Source: Pardosa pseudoannulata
Taxonomy: Eukaryota; Arthropoda; Arachnida; Araneae; Lycosidae
Direction of reading: 5' to 3'
Assembly (NCBI GenBank): GCA_032207245.1
Contig: CM063501.1
Span: 83,514,231-83,578,230, forward strand
DNA: 64,000 nt
Both the position numbers and the translations under genes were made by a program. Under the pieces are notes generated by a model. That model made no database searches and was not told the DNA's origin. It worked only from the letters and a program-made list of their open reading frames with translations. Numbering within the stretch: the stretch's first letter is position 1; each line of letters starts with the position of its first letter. Shown here in pieces: positions 45,034-55,060 of the stretch.

Positions 45034-45592
45034 CTTCATTAGGTTTAATTTTTCGGCTTGTGCAAAGAACTGACAGCCAATTTTTGCCCACTCGTTGGTT
45101 GTTCGACATGAGGTAGATTGTGATGAGGAGGAACAATACAAACATAACCTTTAAAAAGATAATTTAATATATAATTTCTCTTTCATTGTATTAACATGAT
45201 ATTCAACATTTCATCGTATTTCAAATTTGGATCGTCAGGGAAATTCGAAATTAATTAACATTGATTTTTCAACGCAGATTCCAAAATGAACTAAAGAAAC
45301 GTTTTTACGACATTAGCTCGCAAATTTAATTCAAATAATAATACTAATATGATAACCAAATAACTCTTTTTAAATATAATAATCATTTTTTATTATTTTA
45401 CATTGACCGTATACAGTCAAGTGTGAAAATTCCAGCAAATTGCGACATCGCTTGATAATGTCAAGCGTAAGTATTTTGTCCATTTGAACGTTGTAGATAA
45501 CTCAACCATCTGATATAAAGACTAAAATTCTACACATCGTATTTGTTCTCAAACTCTTCCTGGGAGGAATTACTCCACAAGTACATATTATG
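45034..45592. other. Intergenic DNA, one weak exon-like frame
   Basis: On the minus strand an AG splice-like site (near 45150) precedes about 38 open codons (LCLYCSSSSQSTSCRTTNEW and on) that run into the CACTATGG element. No family recognised. Confidence 0.35.
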
Positions 45593-45892
45593 CCTCTTCC
45601 TTACTATGGTCAGTTGTTCACAACTTCCGTACTCGCCCTGATGGCGACCATGTACGATGGTTCATGGATTACATCCGCACACTGGGCCACTAAATGAGCC
45701 GAATGTGTGGATATGGCCATAGATTTTACTGCGCAGTTTCATAGCTCATCTGGCTGTCTTTGATGTTAGGAGAAAAACCACTTCTGAAGCCATCCTCTGC
45801 CAAGACCATTTTAACGTATGCCATCGTCGACCTCGTTAGGCCATACCCCATCCACATAGTAGTCATGGCTTGCATCTGATAATAGTGTGGAA
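45593..45892 (+). mobile_element. CACTATGG element, copy 3
   Basis: Starts CCTCTTCCTTACTATGGTC (decayed TIR) and ends ATAATAGTGTGGAAGGGCC. The body matches copy 1 closely, including CACACTGGGCCACTAAATG and AGGCCATACCCCATCCAC. Confidence 0.82.
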
Positions 45893-46337
45893 GGGCCTTT
45901 AGGTTTTCTTGAAAACGAATCCTTGAAGTTAGTCATGATAATCACTTGAAGTATATCAATGATATTATTTTACATAATATGTAACACAGGGGAACTAATT
46001 TTTTAGTCTTAATGACTGTGGATGATATAAGAAACAATACCAAAATAACATAAAGAAACAAACTTATTTTAATTACCAATCTTTAATATTATCCAGATGA
46101 TAAAGTAGAAAGTTAATACGATTTCAAGCTTTATGAGCAGAAGACAAAAGTTAATGGTCTCCATAAAATGATATTTGAGTATAGTGAATAAGCCGTGAAT
46201 TTTTAAAATGTAGTTAACTATAATTAGCCTGAGAACAGATGTAGTACGAGCGACTTCTTCGTACCAGGCTAGAAATGGATGCCTGCTGTACGCATTTGAA
46301 TAATTCTACACAGTATAATGGCGGGATACTTTACGTA
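45893..46337. other. Intergenic DNA, no gene seen
   Basis: Nothing recognised. Confidence 0.5.
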
Positions 46338-46633
46338 CCCTCCACACTATGGCCAATTGCTCACCACTCCAGTACTGGTCCTGATGGTGACCGTAAACAA
46401 TGGTTCAGGGTTGTATCCATACACTGGGCCACTAAATGAGCAGAACACGTGTATACATCCATAGAATCTACTGCGCACTTTACTTGCGTATCTGGCTGCC
46501 TTTGATCTTTGAAGAAAAATCACTTCCGAAGCCATCCTCTGCCAAGGCCATTTTATTGTCAGCCACCGTCGACCTCGATGAGCCATACCCCCTCCACATA
46601 GTGGTCACGGCTTGAAGTGGACCATAGTGTGGA
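46338..46633 (+). mobile_element. CACTATGG element, copy 4 (best TIRs)
   Basis: Begins CCCTCCACACTATGGCC and ends GGACCATAGTGTGGA. The minus-strand 79-codon frame (46347-46586, starting MAHRGRRW) is nearly the whole element. Related but frame-shifted versions occur in other copies (62730-62969, 62692-62928), so the frame is probably a by-product of shared ancestry and low stop frequency. Confidence 0.88.
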
Positions 46634-46648
46634 AAGGCTTTGATGTAG

Positions 46649-46935
46649 CCTCTACACTATAGCCAATTGTTCAGCACTTCTTGATGGTGACCTTGAGCGA
46701 TGGTTCATGGGTTGCATCCACACGCTGGGCAACTAAATGAGGCGAGCATGTGGATTCGCCCATAGCGTCTACTGCTCACTTTAGTTGCTCATCTGGCTGC
46801 CTTTGATCTTTGGGGAAAAACTACTTCCGAAGCCATCCTTTGCCAATCGTTGTCAGCCATCGTCGACCTCGATAAGCCCTACTCCCTCCACATAGTGGTC
46901 ATGGCTTGCAGAGGACCATAGTGTGTAAAAAAGCC
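46649..46935 (+). mobile_element. CACTATGG element, copy 5, in tandem with copy 4
   Basis: Begins CCTCTACACTATAGCC 15 bp after copy 4 ends, and finishes GGACCATAGTGTGTAAAA. Same orientation and same internal blocks, with a short deletion near TGCCAATCGTTGTCAGCC. Confidence 0.85.
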
Positions 46936-47380
46936 TTTAGATTTTCTTGCAAACGATTCCTTAATGTTAGTCATATTTTCAGTAGTACTATTGGGAGGAA
47001 TGGCAGAATGTTGATTTATTTTCAAATTTCATTGTTTAAAATAATGTTTTGCTATGTTTCCGGGGTTTTATTAATGTGAAAAGAAAAAAGTGATATTTTT
47101 TATATGTTGTAAATAGCTGGAAATGTTACAATGAATTATAATCCTCTCCAGTTTCAAGTAATTTATAACAAAGGTTTACATTTTGTTAAAACTGAGTGCG
47201 GAGACAATGAGGAATTTGCACATGTGGGGGATTCGAACAACTTAGTGTTTTTCTGATAATTTCAGACTCGTAGATTCCAAAAATGTTCTCAAAAATGTAA
47301 AAAACTGGGTCCATCATTTAAAAAATTAATTTTAAAGTTAAGCGAAAATCACGTGACATCAAAACGCTCCGTGATTGGTT
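46936..47380. other. Intergenic DNA, no gene seen
   Basis: Nothing recognised until CACGTGAC (near 47350) and GTGATTGGTTG (47371), which may belong to the upstream region of the candidate exon at 47556. Confidence 0.45.
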
Positions 47381-47398
47381 GTGATGTCATCGTTCATG
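47381..47398 (+). repeat. Left member of an inverted 18-bp CRE-containing motif
   Basis: GTGATGTCATCGTTCATG here and CATGAACGATGACGTCAC at 48830-48847 are inverted with one mismatch; similarity extends a few bases each side. The pair encloses the candidate exon at 47556 and could be ends of a mobile unit or shared promoter-like sequence. Confidence 0.5.
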
Positions 47399-47555
47399 CA
47401 GACCAATATTTTTGTATTGCTTTTAAGCGCGCACTATTTTCCGATTTTGTTTTTGCAAGTTCCTGAAATTTTCTAGCTATCAAAATTTATTTTTATTTAA
47501 ACCTGAAGGTTTAGTTTATCGATCTAGATAGCTTAGTTATCTCAATTTGTCATAA

Positions 47556-47689
47556 ATGTCTCTTCTACCTGGATTTACCAAAAGACAATCAGACAGCCTC
47601 CCGAAAATTGACAGCATGTCAATGTTTTCTTTCTTAGTAAAAAACCCGGATTTTATGGGAGCAGAAATACGAGGAATTAAAACCCAAAG
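47556..47689 (+). CDS. Candidate first coding exon of a multicopy arthropod gene family
   Basis: ATG at 47556 opens 44 codons and two bases of the next, ending exactly at a strong donor, CAAAG|GTATGT. The peptide starts MSLLPGFTKRQSDSLPKID and ends FMGAEIRGIKTQ. Codon use is normal, and no earlier in-frame ATG is needed because a stop lies just upstream. From memory, this start resembles uncharacterised multicopy proteins of arthropods whose later part has a SWIM-like zinc-binding segment and sometimes a YqaJ/exonuclease domain. I cannot verify that here. No second exon with the expected acceptor was found before 49 kb, so the copy may be an orphan exon. An inverted motif pair (47381 and 48830) surrounds it, which hints at mobility. 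Confidence 0.5.
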
Positions 47690-47900
47690 GTATGTAAAAT
47701 CATTTATATTTTTTTCCAATTTTACTTAACATGTATTAATACTTTATTCATGCTAAACACAGCTCTTTTGTTTGTAAACACAAACAAGTCAAATAAATAT
47801 ACATATATCATATACACACATTTGTAGTAGCATCGTTTTTTATAAATAGAGACGGATGTAATATTAAAATAAAAATTAGAGGAGGTATTTATTGTGAGAA

Positions 47901-47966
47901 CGGTCTCATTAGCCTTCGTGTTGCAAAAAGTAGACCGTAGCACTCCAAAACCAAACCAAAACAAAA
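47901..47966 (+). repeat. SINE-A 3' end, 5'-truncated
   Basis: CGGTCTCATTAGCCTTCGTG, then GTTGCAAAAAGTAGACCG and CACTCCAAAACCAAACC with a further AAACAAAA tail: the last ~65 bases of SINE-A. It shows that the family ends in a CCAAA-type simple tail, not plain poly-A. Confidence 0.8.
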
Positions 47967-49139
47967 TCAATTCTTAGATATTTTAAATATGATGAAAAGA
48001 AATTTAAAATCGTTAAACGGCTTTACTTAATTATTTATACATTTTTAAATAGCAATACAATTTTATTGCCTTTAATATTAATGTCAAATTAAAAAATGTA
48101 TAAAATTTCTCAAATTAAATTTAATTTTTAAAGTAATATAATTATTAAGTATTTTAAAAATATTATACTTTTTTTTCAAATTAGCCACCAATTTAATCGA
48201 AAAATATCACTGTTACATTTGATACACAAGAAAGTATGCATCTCTGAAGAAAATATTTATAATACATTGAAAATACATAACTTTCCCCTCCCCAAGTTAT
48301 TTATTAGATAATTATATGCTTTAGATATTTATATGTTTTCGATATTTATATGCTTTATAAAATATTTATTGTACTTGAACTCTGTGATAATACTCGAAAA
48401 TTAGCAGTTTTAAAAGTTAAATAGCAGTGGTTAATCAACAATCCTTTTAAAGGTATAGATGTATTTTATATACTTTAATTGTTCTAAATTAGTAATATTT
48501 AAACAAATGCAAGCATTTATTTACCGAAAAAATGGTCTTCACAAACCCATAGAGATGATTTATATGATAATTTGAGGTTTAATTTCTCCTCCCTTTACAT
48601 CTCAGTTGTCCAGATTTTACGTGTATGTGGGTCTTTCGGGACGCTGAAAAATATCTTCTCATTGCAATTAGTTGTTGTATTTTTACAGAGTGGCACAATA
48701 CAATATTTAGAGTATGATTTTTTAATGCCAGACATAACAAAAAAATTTCTATTATATGCGATACTTTACACAAAAACAAATTTAAAAGTCGACTTTTAAC
48801 ATGTAAACAGCATAGGCGCTCGGTGTTTACATGAACGATGACGTCACAAAGTCGGCGGAGAAAAAGTATCGTTTTTGAAAGACGTTAAAGAGTCCGCTAT
48901 AAAACTCGTTAGAAATCACTCATTAGGCCCCCAAATGAAAGAAAAATAGCTACTGTCCTGCTTACTTTTTTGTCTTCTATCGTTTAAAATCAAAATTAGA
49001 AAACGTGAAAATTCCTCATTATATTTCCTAAAATAATAAAAAAAATTATAAATATTCACAGAACGGAACCTTAAGAACAATTCAACGTTTTATTCAAATA
49101 AATATCCAAAGAATAGAATCTCTTCTAAACCTTAACAAA
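47967..49139. other. AT-rich intergenic DNA
   Basis: No gene seen. The right member of the inverted CRE motif pair lies at 48830-48847. Overlapping frames on both strands at 48572-48799 have no domain. Confidence 0.5.
48830..48847 (-). repeat. Right member of an inverted 18-bp CRE-containing motif
   Basis: CATGAACGATGACGTCAC, inverse of 47381-47398. It contains the cAMP-response-like TGACGTCA core in full. Confidence 0.5.
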
Positions 49140-49740
49140 TTAACTCACCCAAAATCTGCCTACTCTATTTTTTAAATGGACTTTTTTTTCTTCAAACATG
49201 CGCAGATCTGACAATCTATAATCAAGAGTACTGTAGCTGTATGAGTCGCAAACGACAAAAATGAAATTCAAACTTACAAAGAAAGAATACATTCTAGCTC
49301 TTCCTTTGATTTATCTTACATCACCATTTCTATGAAATCAAAAGCGAAAGGTATCCAAGCGAGATTTTGTTAGCCTAACCTTGGCAAAATAACGAAATTC
49401 TTCAAAGTCTTGAAATGAGAATCTCGTTGTTTTCTACAGAAAAATTTCTCTTTCTGTCTTTTGAAATCTATGCAGCGGAGATTCGGGGAAAACAAGGAGA
49501 AACGTCTACAAAAGAAAATGTACTAACTTCCTTTGCATAGAGAGGTTATTGGTTTAAGATAGAAGAACTTCCACGAATTCACTGAGACAACACACTGAAG
49601 CTTACGAAATCTTAAATCGTAATTCTTCTTCGCGCTGCATGTTTGCTGTGAAAGGTTTTCTGCATAATGATCTTTATACAAGTATCAAAATAAGTAGTGG
49701 GATGAGTAGGAAAATTATATAAGGTATTAAAATAAAAGTT
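49140..49740 (+). repeat. ~650-bp dispersed repeat, copy 2
   Basis: Second copy of 43060-43720, same orientation, 5.5-6 kb downstream. Both start after a patch ending in CTAAA/CCAAA-ATCTGCC-like sequence and decay towards AAATTATATAAGG. The distance and shared orientation fit a segmental duplication as well as a mobile element. Confidence 0.85.
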
Positions 49741-49916
49741 ATTTGTTTGTAAGAATGTGCTTGTTCTACAGAAAATAGCACTTTAATGTCATTTCAACGG
49801 AAAATGTCATTTTATCAGAAATTGTTTTCTGTAAATTAACAAGAAATATCGCGTAAAGCATCTTTAAAAGGGTATTGTAATATGTAATTTCTAATTATAA
49901 ACCATTTCAACCCACA

Positions 49917-50515
49917 ACTTGATTTCTCGTGGAGTTATGGCAAAAAAACTCACATGTTGCTTAAGTTTCGCACACCAGTGTATTTATTAGATAGAAATAA
50001 AAAAGTAGCTTGTAGAATTTTTAGCTTTCTCTGAACTAGTTTTACTTATCAGCGAAAGTAGATGGCAATCCTATAGACAGTCTACCTAATTTCCGAATTT
50101 CATGTCTCTCAGATGATTGCTCGTGGAGTTATGGCTAAAACACTCACCTGTTGCTTAAGTTTCGCACACCAGTGTATTTATTAGATAAAAATTAAAAAGT
50201 AACTTGTAGAATTTTTAGCTTTGTTGAAGTGAAGAAGTGGATAATACAATCTGACTCCAAATGACGAGTTCCAGGATTTATGCAAAAATAGAATATTTTA
50301 TTTACAAGCATTACGGAACGACATACGTCCGATCTTCGCGCGTAACAACCAGCGAGTGATGTCATTGGCGAAGCGAGGAGCAAGCGCCAGTGCGCAGATC
50401 AGCTGCGCGTTGGTCAAACAGTAGAACTCACTCCGCTACAGCTTTCTCCGAACTAGTTTTACTTTTCAGCGAAGGTAGCTAGCAATCCTATAAACAATCT
50501 ATCTAATTTTCAAGT
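49917..50515 (+). repeat. Two-copy tandem duplication (~190 bp), second copy split by an LTR
   Basis: Copy 1 at about 49917-50106, copy 2 at 50107-50221 plus 50441-50515. Shared phrases: CGTGGAGTTATGGC, TTGCTTAAGTTTCGCACACC, GTAGAATTTTTAGCTTT and GAACTAGTTTTACTT. The second copy is interrupted exactly at TTAGCTT by 219 bp. Confidence 0.88.
50222..50440. mobile_element. Solo LTR, 219 bp, with paralogous empty site
   Basis: Begins TGTTGAAGTGAAGAAG and ends CACTCCGCTACA (TG...CA). Flanked by GCTT on both sides (50218-50221 and 50441-50444). The unfilled counterpart, TTTTTAGCTTTCTCTGAAC with a single GCTT, is present in the neighbouring duplicate near 50020. Size, ends and a 4-bp duplication identify an LTR left after recombination of an LTR retrotransposon. 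The minus-strand frame 50192-50383 inside it is spurious. Confidence 0.82.
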
Positions 50516-51054
50516 ATCAGCTGTTATCTGTAATTCTGTGATCTAGATCAACATTTTGTGATTTTTTGAACCTCGAACATGAATTTACTTTTCCGGTAAC
50601 GTTTTGATAATGTTTTTTTCTAATTTTAATACAAAAAACACCGTAGCAAAGCACAAACACACGTGCTTGTTTATAATAAAACCCACTTACACTGTTATTA
50701 TCTCAAGAACTTTATTTAAAACCCATAAACGATTCATTCTGAAGCAGTCGAGGGCTTATGGGGTTATTTATATCTGCTACGATCCCTTGTTGCTTAATTA
50801 ACTAACTAATCAAGATTTCAAGACAGAATGCAACAACATCCAGCAGAAAGTTGTGGAAAAAAAGAAAAATGAAGAACACTTCAATATTGACTTTTGTTTA
50901 ATGTCAAATTCATGTACAAGTATTAGCAGCGTGCAGTACTTGTCTTGATAAGTTTCATGACTATTTATGAGTTCGATAAATGAACAGAAATTAGCTTTGT
51001 CTGGTATTTTTTAATCACTTTTATTTAACATCACTTGTATGTAAGTTAAAAATT
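50516..51054. other. Intergenic DNA, no gene seen
   Basis: Nothing recognised before the 291-bp array begins. Confidence 0.5.
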
Positions 51055-52205
51055 TTTAATCAGTTTTTTAATTCCACTATTAGTTCACACTCTCCCTTTA
51101 TATATTTATATATCTTGTTTGAATTTTCAATAGTTAATAGAATACTTTTTATTTATCCACTCAAGTTCAAGTACTTTTTCTTAAACTTGTAGTGAATGAC
51201 ACTTGATGTTTGACAGTTAATAACATGATAATGACATTTTTTCAAATATTAATTCATTAATTAAATTTAATTAATTAATTTCCATTAGTTACTGTGAACT
51301 TTGGCGATAATGCTGTTCACAGAATCGAGCCAATATCAGTGAAATTTCTCCCCAAACGTAGATACGGTACTGATGAACAAAGGATGCTACCATTAATACT
51401 ATCATGGGCATATCTTGTTCAATGGTTAATAAAATACTTTTTATTTATCCACCAAGTTCAAATACATTTTTTGAAACTTGTAGTGAATGACACTTGATGT
51501 TTGACAGTTAATAACATGATAATGACGGTTTTTCAAATATTAATTCATTAATTAAATTTAATTAATTACTTCCATTAGTCACTCTGAACTTTAGCGACAA
51601 GGCTGCCCACAGAATCGAGCCAATATCAGTGACATTCCCCGCCAAACGCAGCTACGGTACTGCTGGAAAAAGAAGGCTACCATTAACACTATCAGGGGCA
51701 TATCTTGTTCAAATTTTTAATGGTTTATAAAATACTTTTTATTTATCTACTCCAGTTCAAGTACTTTTTCTTAAACTTCTAGTGAATGACACTTGATGTT
51801 TGACAGCTAATGACATTTTTTCAAATATTAATTCATTAATTAAATTTAATTAATTAATTTCCATTAGTCACTGTGAACTTTGGCGATAATGCTGTTCACA
51901 GAATCGAGCCAATATCAGTGAAATTTCTCGCCAAATGTAGATACGGTACTGATGAACAAAGAATGCTACCATTAATACTATCATGGGCATATCTTGTTCA
52001 AATTTCCAATCGTTAATAAAATGCGTTTTATTCCTCCACTCAAGTTCACATACATTTTTTTAAACTTGTAGTGAATGACACTTGATGTTTGACAGTTAAT
52101 GACATGATAATGACAGTTTTTCAAATATTAATTCATTAATTAAATTTAATTACTTCCATTAGTCACTGTGACTTTGGCGATAATGCTGTTCACGGAATCG
52201 AACCG
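51055..52205 (+). repeat. 291-bp satellite that has amplified a helicase gene fragment
   Basis: About four units. TTCACAGAATCGAGCCAATA or a variant recurs near 51313, 51604, 51896 and (truncated) 52187. Each unit joins a coding-derived part (GTGAACTTTGGCGATAATG to TCATGGGCATATC) to a non-coding part with CACTTGATGTTTGACAG and ATTAATTCATTAATTAAATT. The array begins just after the coding-derived part and ends within it, against the Helitron helicase end at 52340-52630. Confidence 0.92.
51297..51413 (+). pseudogene. Helitron Pif1-type helicase fragment, first array copy
   Basis: Open frame with NFGDNAVHRIEPISVKF, KRRYGTDEQRM and PLILSWAY. In Helitron/Pif1 helicases the order is V.RI.PV..KF...., then LPLILAWA, followed at once by the T.HK.QG.T motif. 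Here the match stops after SWA and runs into satellite sequence (LVQ...). Equivalent pieces sit at about 51588-51705 and 51878-51990 with 5-10 differences each. It is a fixed fragment of a transposon gene carried by the tandem unit, not a functional helicase. Confidence 0.75.
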
Positions 52206-52339
52206 TTTTCCTTACCCGTTTTCATGTAAAGGCTGATTTGGATGCAAACGTGCGAGCGCAAGTCATGGTTGTTTAGGTTTTGCCTCAATTGTATTTATGC
52301 TGTATTGTTTAATGGGCTATGTCATACCTAAACAACTAG

Positions 52340-52628
52340 GGTGTGACAAAGAAGGAATTTGTACATCGCGACAGCTCGGCGATCTTACAGGCATCAACAG
52401 TACATAAGATGCAAAGGTAGCACTGTAGATTATGCAGTTATATATCTAGAACGAAAACTCTTCGTTGCAGGTCAAGCATATGTCGCCTTGAGTCACGTGA
52501 AATCATTAGATGGATTAATAATTGAAGAACTGGATTCCTTGAAACTTACTGGAAAGGTTCCTTGCAATAATGAAGCATTACAAGAGATGGATAGAATAAG
52601 AAATTATAGACCACCATCAACTTCTTAA
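52340..52628 (+). pseudogene. Helitron Pif1-type helicase C-terminus, frame-shifted
   Basis: One frame gives AILQASTVHKMQ. After a one-base loss near 52413 the next frame gives GSTVDYAVIYLERKL, FVAGQAYVALSHVKSLDG, LIIEELDSLKLTGKVP and ends at a TAA (52626-52628) with YRPPSTS. This is the end of the Helitron helicase: motif T-V-H-K-x-Q-G-x-T, then Q.YVALSRV.S..GL.I. A histidine replaces the usual arginine in SRV. Directly upstream, CTTACAG before GCATCAACAG could be a splice acceptor. The preceding coding part (up to SWA) is what the 291-bp array carries, so the array grew between two neighbouring pieces of one helicase gene. Confidence 0.85.
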
Positions 52629-52995
52629 ATTAGAAACGAAATAAATAGAAAGCTAATAAATAGTAACAGGCAAAAATAATAGTCCAACACCACATATACA
52701 AAGGAAATGGATAATTGCAAGATTTGGTTTGGAGCGCTGCGGTCTACTTTTTGCAACACGAGGTAATTGCAAGGAAAGGTTCCTTACAATAATAAAGCAT
52801 TACAAGAGATGGGTAGAATAAGAAATTATAGACCACCATCAACTTTTTAAATTAAAAGCGAAATAAATAGAAAGCTAATAAATAGTAACAGGCAAAAATA
52901 ATTGTCCAACACCACATATACAAAGGAAATGGATAATTGCAAGGTTTGGTTTGGAGCGCTACGGCCTACTTTTTGCAACACGAGATAATTACAAG
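52551..52995 (+). repeat. 222-bp tandem duplication of Helitron 3' region plus SINE-A tail
   Basis: GGAAAGGTTCCTT begins units at 52551 and 52773. Each contains the helicase end, GAAAGCTAATAAATAGTAAC, and a 40-base SINE-A tail (minus strand, 52723-52763 and 52945-52984). Each tail is bordered by TAATTGCAAG-type target duplications. The SINE tail inserted once and was then copied with its host. Confidence 0.9.
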
Positions 52996-53587
52996 GAAAT
53001 TCGCTTTCTATTTTGCCACTTAATATTTTGGTTCTGTCCTGTGTATATACATATTTATATTGATTGTAATTATTAAATAAAAAGTGACTAAAATAAAATT
53101 TTCTTTGTTGACCTAAGTAAGAATTGACTTTTCTATTTTTATATATATATTACTTGTTAACTATCTTCCGGACTAGCTAGAAATCTGAAATTTTCAATGA
53201 ATGTTCAGTTGTCAAATACGATTTTAATAATGGATAACAATGCCACTGATCGCTATTCTATGCTAACCATTCGTACTAATCATGCTGCTTAATGGTATTA
53301 ATTCACATATATACCAATAAAAAAAGAATAAAATCTAAATTTTGATAGAATTACGCATTTTTTATGATAGAATTATATTCTTAGTAGAAACATAAATATA
53401 CATAAAATAAAACTATTCAGTCGGAACTGAAACGAAAACTGAAAATTGTTATTTTTGATGGAACGAAAACCGAAAAAAAAATACGGTTCGAAGTCCTGCA
53501 AAATATTTTCTGTTCGAAATAAAGTCTTTGACAAACATGAATTTTAAATCCCAATATTCTTTGTTCATCCGCGTTTAATTACATTCT

Positions 53588-54022
53588 GCATTCTATAATA
53601 ACAAAGGAATTTTAATATAACGTACATTGACTCATAACTCAAAAACGATTAGTCGTAGAATGAAGAAACAATTTTTATAACGTCTAGTTATGCACTCTGC
53701 ATTCTATAATAACAAAAGAATTTGATTATAATGTACATTGGCAAATAACTCAAAAACGATTAGTTGTAGAATGAAGAAACTTTTTTACCATCTAGTTATA
53801 TACTGTGTATTCTATAACAAAGGAAATTTAATATAACGTACATTGGCGAATAACTCAAAAACGATTAGTTGTTGAATGAAGAAACTTTTTTATACCGTCT
53901 AGTTATACACTGTGCATTCTATAATAACAAAGGGATTTAAATATAACTTACATTGACGCATAACTCAAAAACGATTATTTGTAGAATGAAGAAATTTTTT
54001 ATAACGTCTAGTTACGCACCTG
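53588..54022 (+). repeat. Tandem array, four ~109-bp units
   Basis: GCATTCTATAATAACAAAGG or a variant starts units at 53588, 53699, 53808 and 53914. Each has AACGTACATTGACGAATAAC-like, TCAAAAACGATTAGT and ATGAAGAAAC blocks. No coding. Confidence 0.92.
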
Positions 54023-54720
54023 CCCTTTGTAAAGAAATTGATACTCTACATAATTATGATTCTACTTGATAAATCAACTTTAAAATCATCATCTCGTTGT
54101 AATATAAAAACACATTTTACTGCTAGTTTTATTACTCTATGGCATCGCTTTTCAATCATAAATGAAATCATTATTAAATCAGAGCTATCGTTAAGATTTC
54201 AAGAGATTATTACAAGAACAGGATAAAAACAAAAATAAAAGAAAAGATCCAAAGTGGATTTTATTTTTTAAAAAACTAAAAAAAACCTTCAAATGTTGTT
54301 TATCTTTCTAACTTCATTAACCTAAGTGAATAGCGTGGCATTATTCTTTTTTATCTACCTCAATTTGCGATATTAAACAATTTCTCGAAAGTAGAGTAAA
54401 GAGAATTTCATCTGGGAGAACTCAGACATTATTTTTTTTCTTTTTTCGTTTAACTTGCAAATTGGAAAATAAATGAAATCATTCTTCTTTGATGATTTTT
54501 TTTCTTTCTTTTAGTGAGGGGGAACCTGGCGTATTTAAAACATTTGCTTTTGTCGTCAAAGGTTTTCAAGAGAGAGAGAGAGAGAGAGATGTATAAAAGA
54601 GAAGGCTCTTGAGTGATTTCTATTGAAAAAGTCTTCAATAGTTAAGTGGGCCTTGATAAACTAATATTTTAACTTGTTAGAATGAAAATATTTGCAGTCA
54701 ATTCAAATTTGTATTTGCAG
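54023..54720. other. Intergenic or intronic DNA with an AG microsatellite
   Basis: A pure (AG)n tract lies at about 54570-54590. If the exon at 54721 is real this stretch would be its upstream intron; a pyrimidine-poor but adequate acceptor (TTTGTATTTGCAG) closes it. Confidence 0.5.
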
Positions 54721-54858
54721 GGACTTCCACGCCATGTTCTTTTATTAGATTCCACTGCTAGGCACTTGATACGTGTAAATTCATTTTATATTAAGCATCC
54801 CATTGGGTATTTATTATGGAAGAACAATGTTCCTTTTTCTGCAATACTTCCTCCTCAG
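54721..54858 (+). CDS. Candidate internal exon of an unidentified gene
   Basis: A 138-bp open block between an acceptor (GTATTTGCAG) and a donor (CCTCAG|GTAATA). It is exactly 46 codons, phase 0 at both ends. The peptide begins GLPRHVLLLDSTARHLIRV, continues NSFYIKHPIGYLLWKNNVP and ends FSAILPPQ. Codon choice and amino-acid composition look like ordinary protein, unlike the shadow frames around it. The family is not recognised; it is not a transposase, reverse transcriptase or helicase motif I know. The wider frame 54682-54879 extends through both splice sites, so the exon limits rest on the splice signals. It could be a real exon in a gene with long introns, or a chance open block. Confidence 0.45.
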
Positions 54859-54984
54859 GTAATAAAAAATATTTTATAATAAATTATTATTGTTTAACTT
54901 TCCTTAATATATCCCAGTGAAGTATGTAAAATTGGAATACGCGACCAAATTTTGCAATATGAGTGGTGCTCGAGGCCCTCTTTT

Positions 54985-55060
54985 GCTTATCGGATGTGAA
55001 CCCGTAACCTCTCTAACCTGTGTTTCTCTGGGGAGTCGGCCAATCGGTTAGTGAACTCCT
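54985..55060 (-). repeat. tRNA-like sequence, possible SINE head
   Basis: On the minus strand CTAACCGATTGGCCGAC is followed by GGTTACGGGTTCACATCC, spaced like A and B boxes. Acceptor-arm pairing is not evident, so a tRNA-derived SINE scrap is likelier than a tRNA gene. Confidence 0.35.

Noticed and set aside
45034..45150. Serine-rich exon on the minus strand (LCLYCSSSSQ...)
   Set aside because: An acceptor-like AG and about 38 open codons are not enough; it runs directly into a transposon and has no recognised family.
46347..46586. A 79-codon conserved gene on the minus strand
   Set aside because: It spans almost exactly one CACTATGG element; other copies are shifted in frame, so conservation is that of the transposon.
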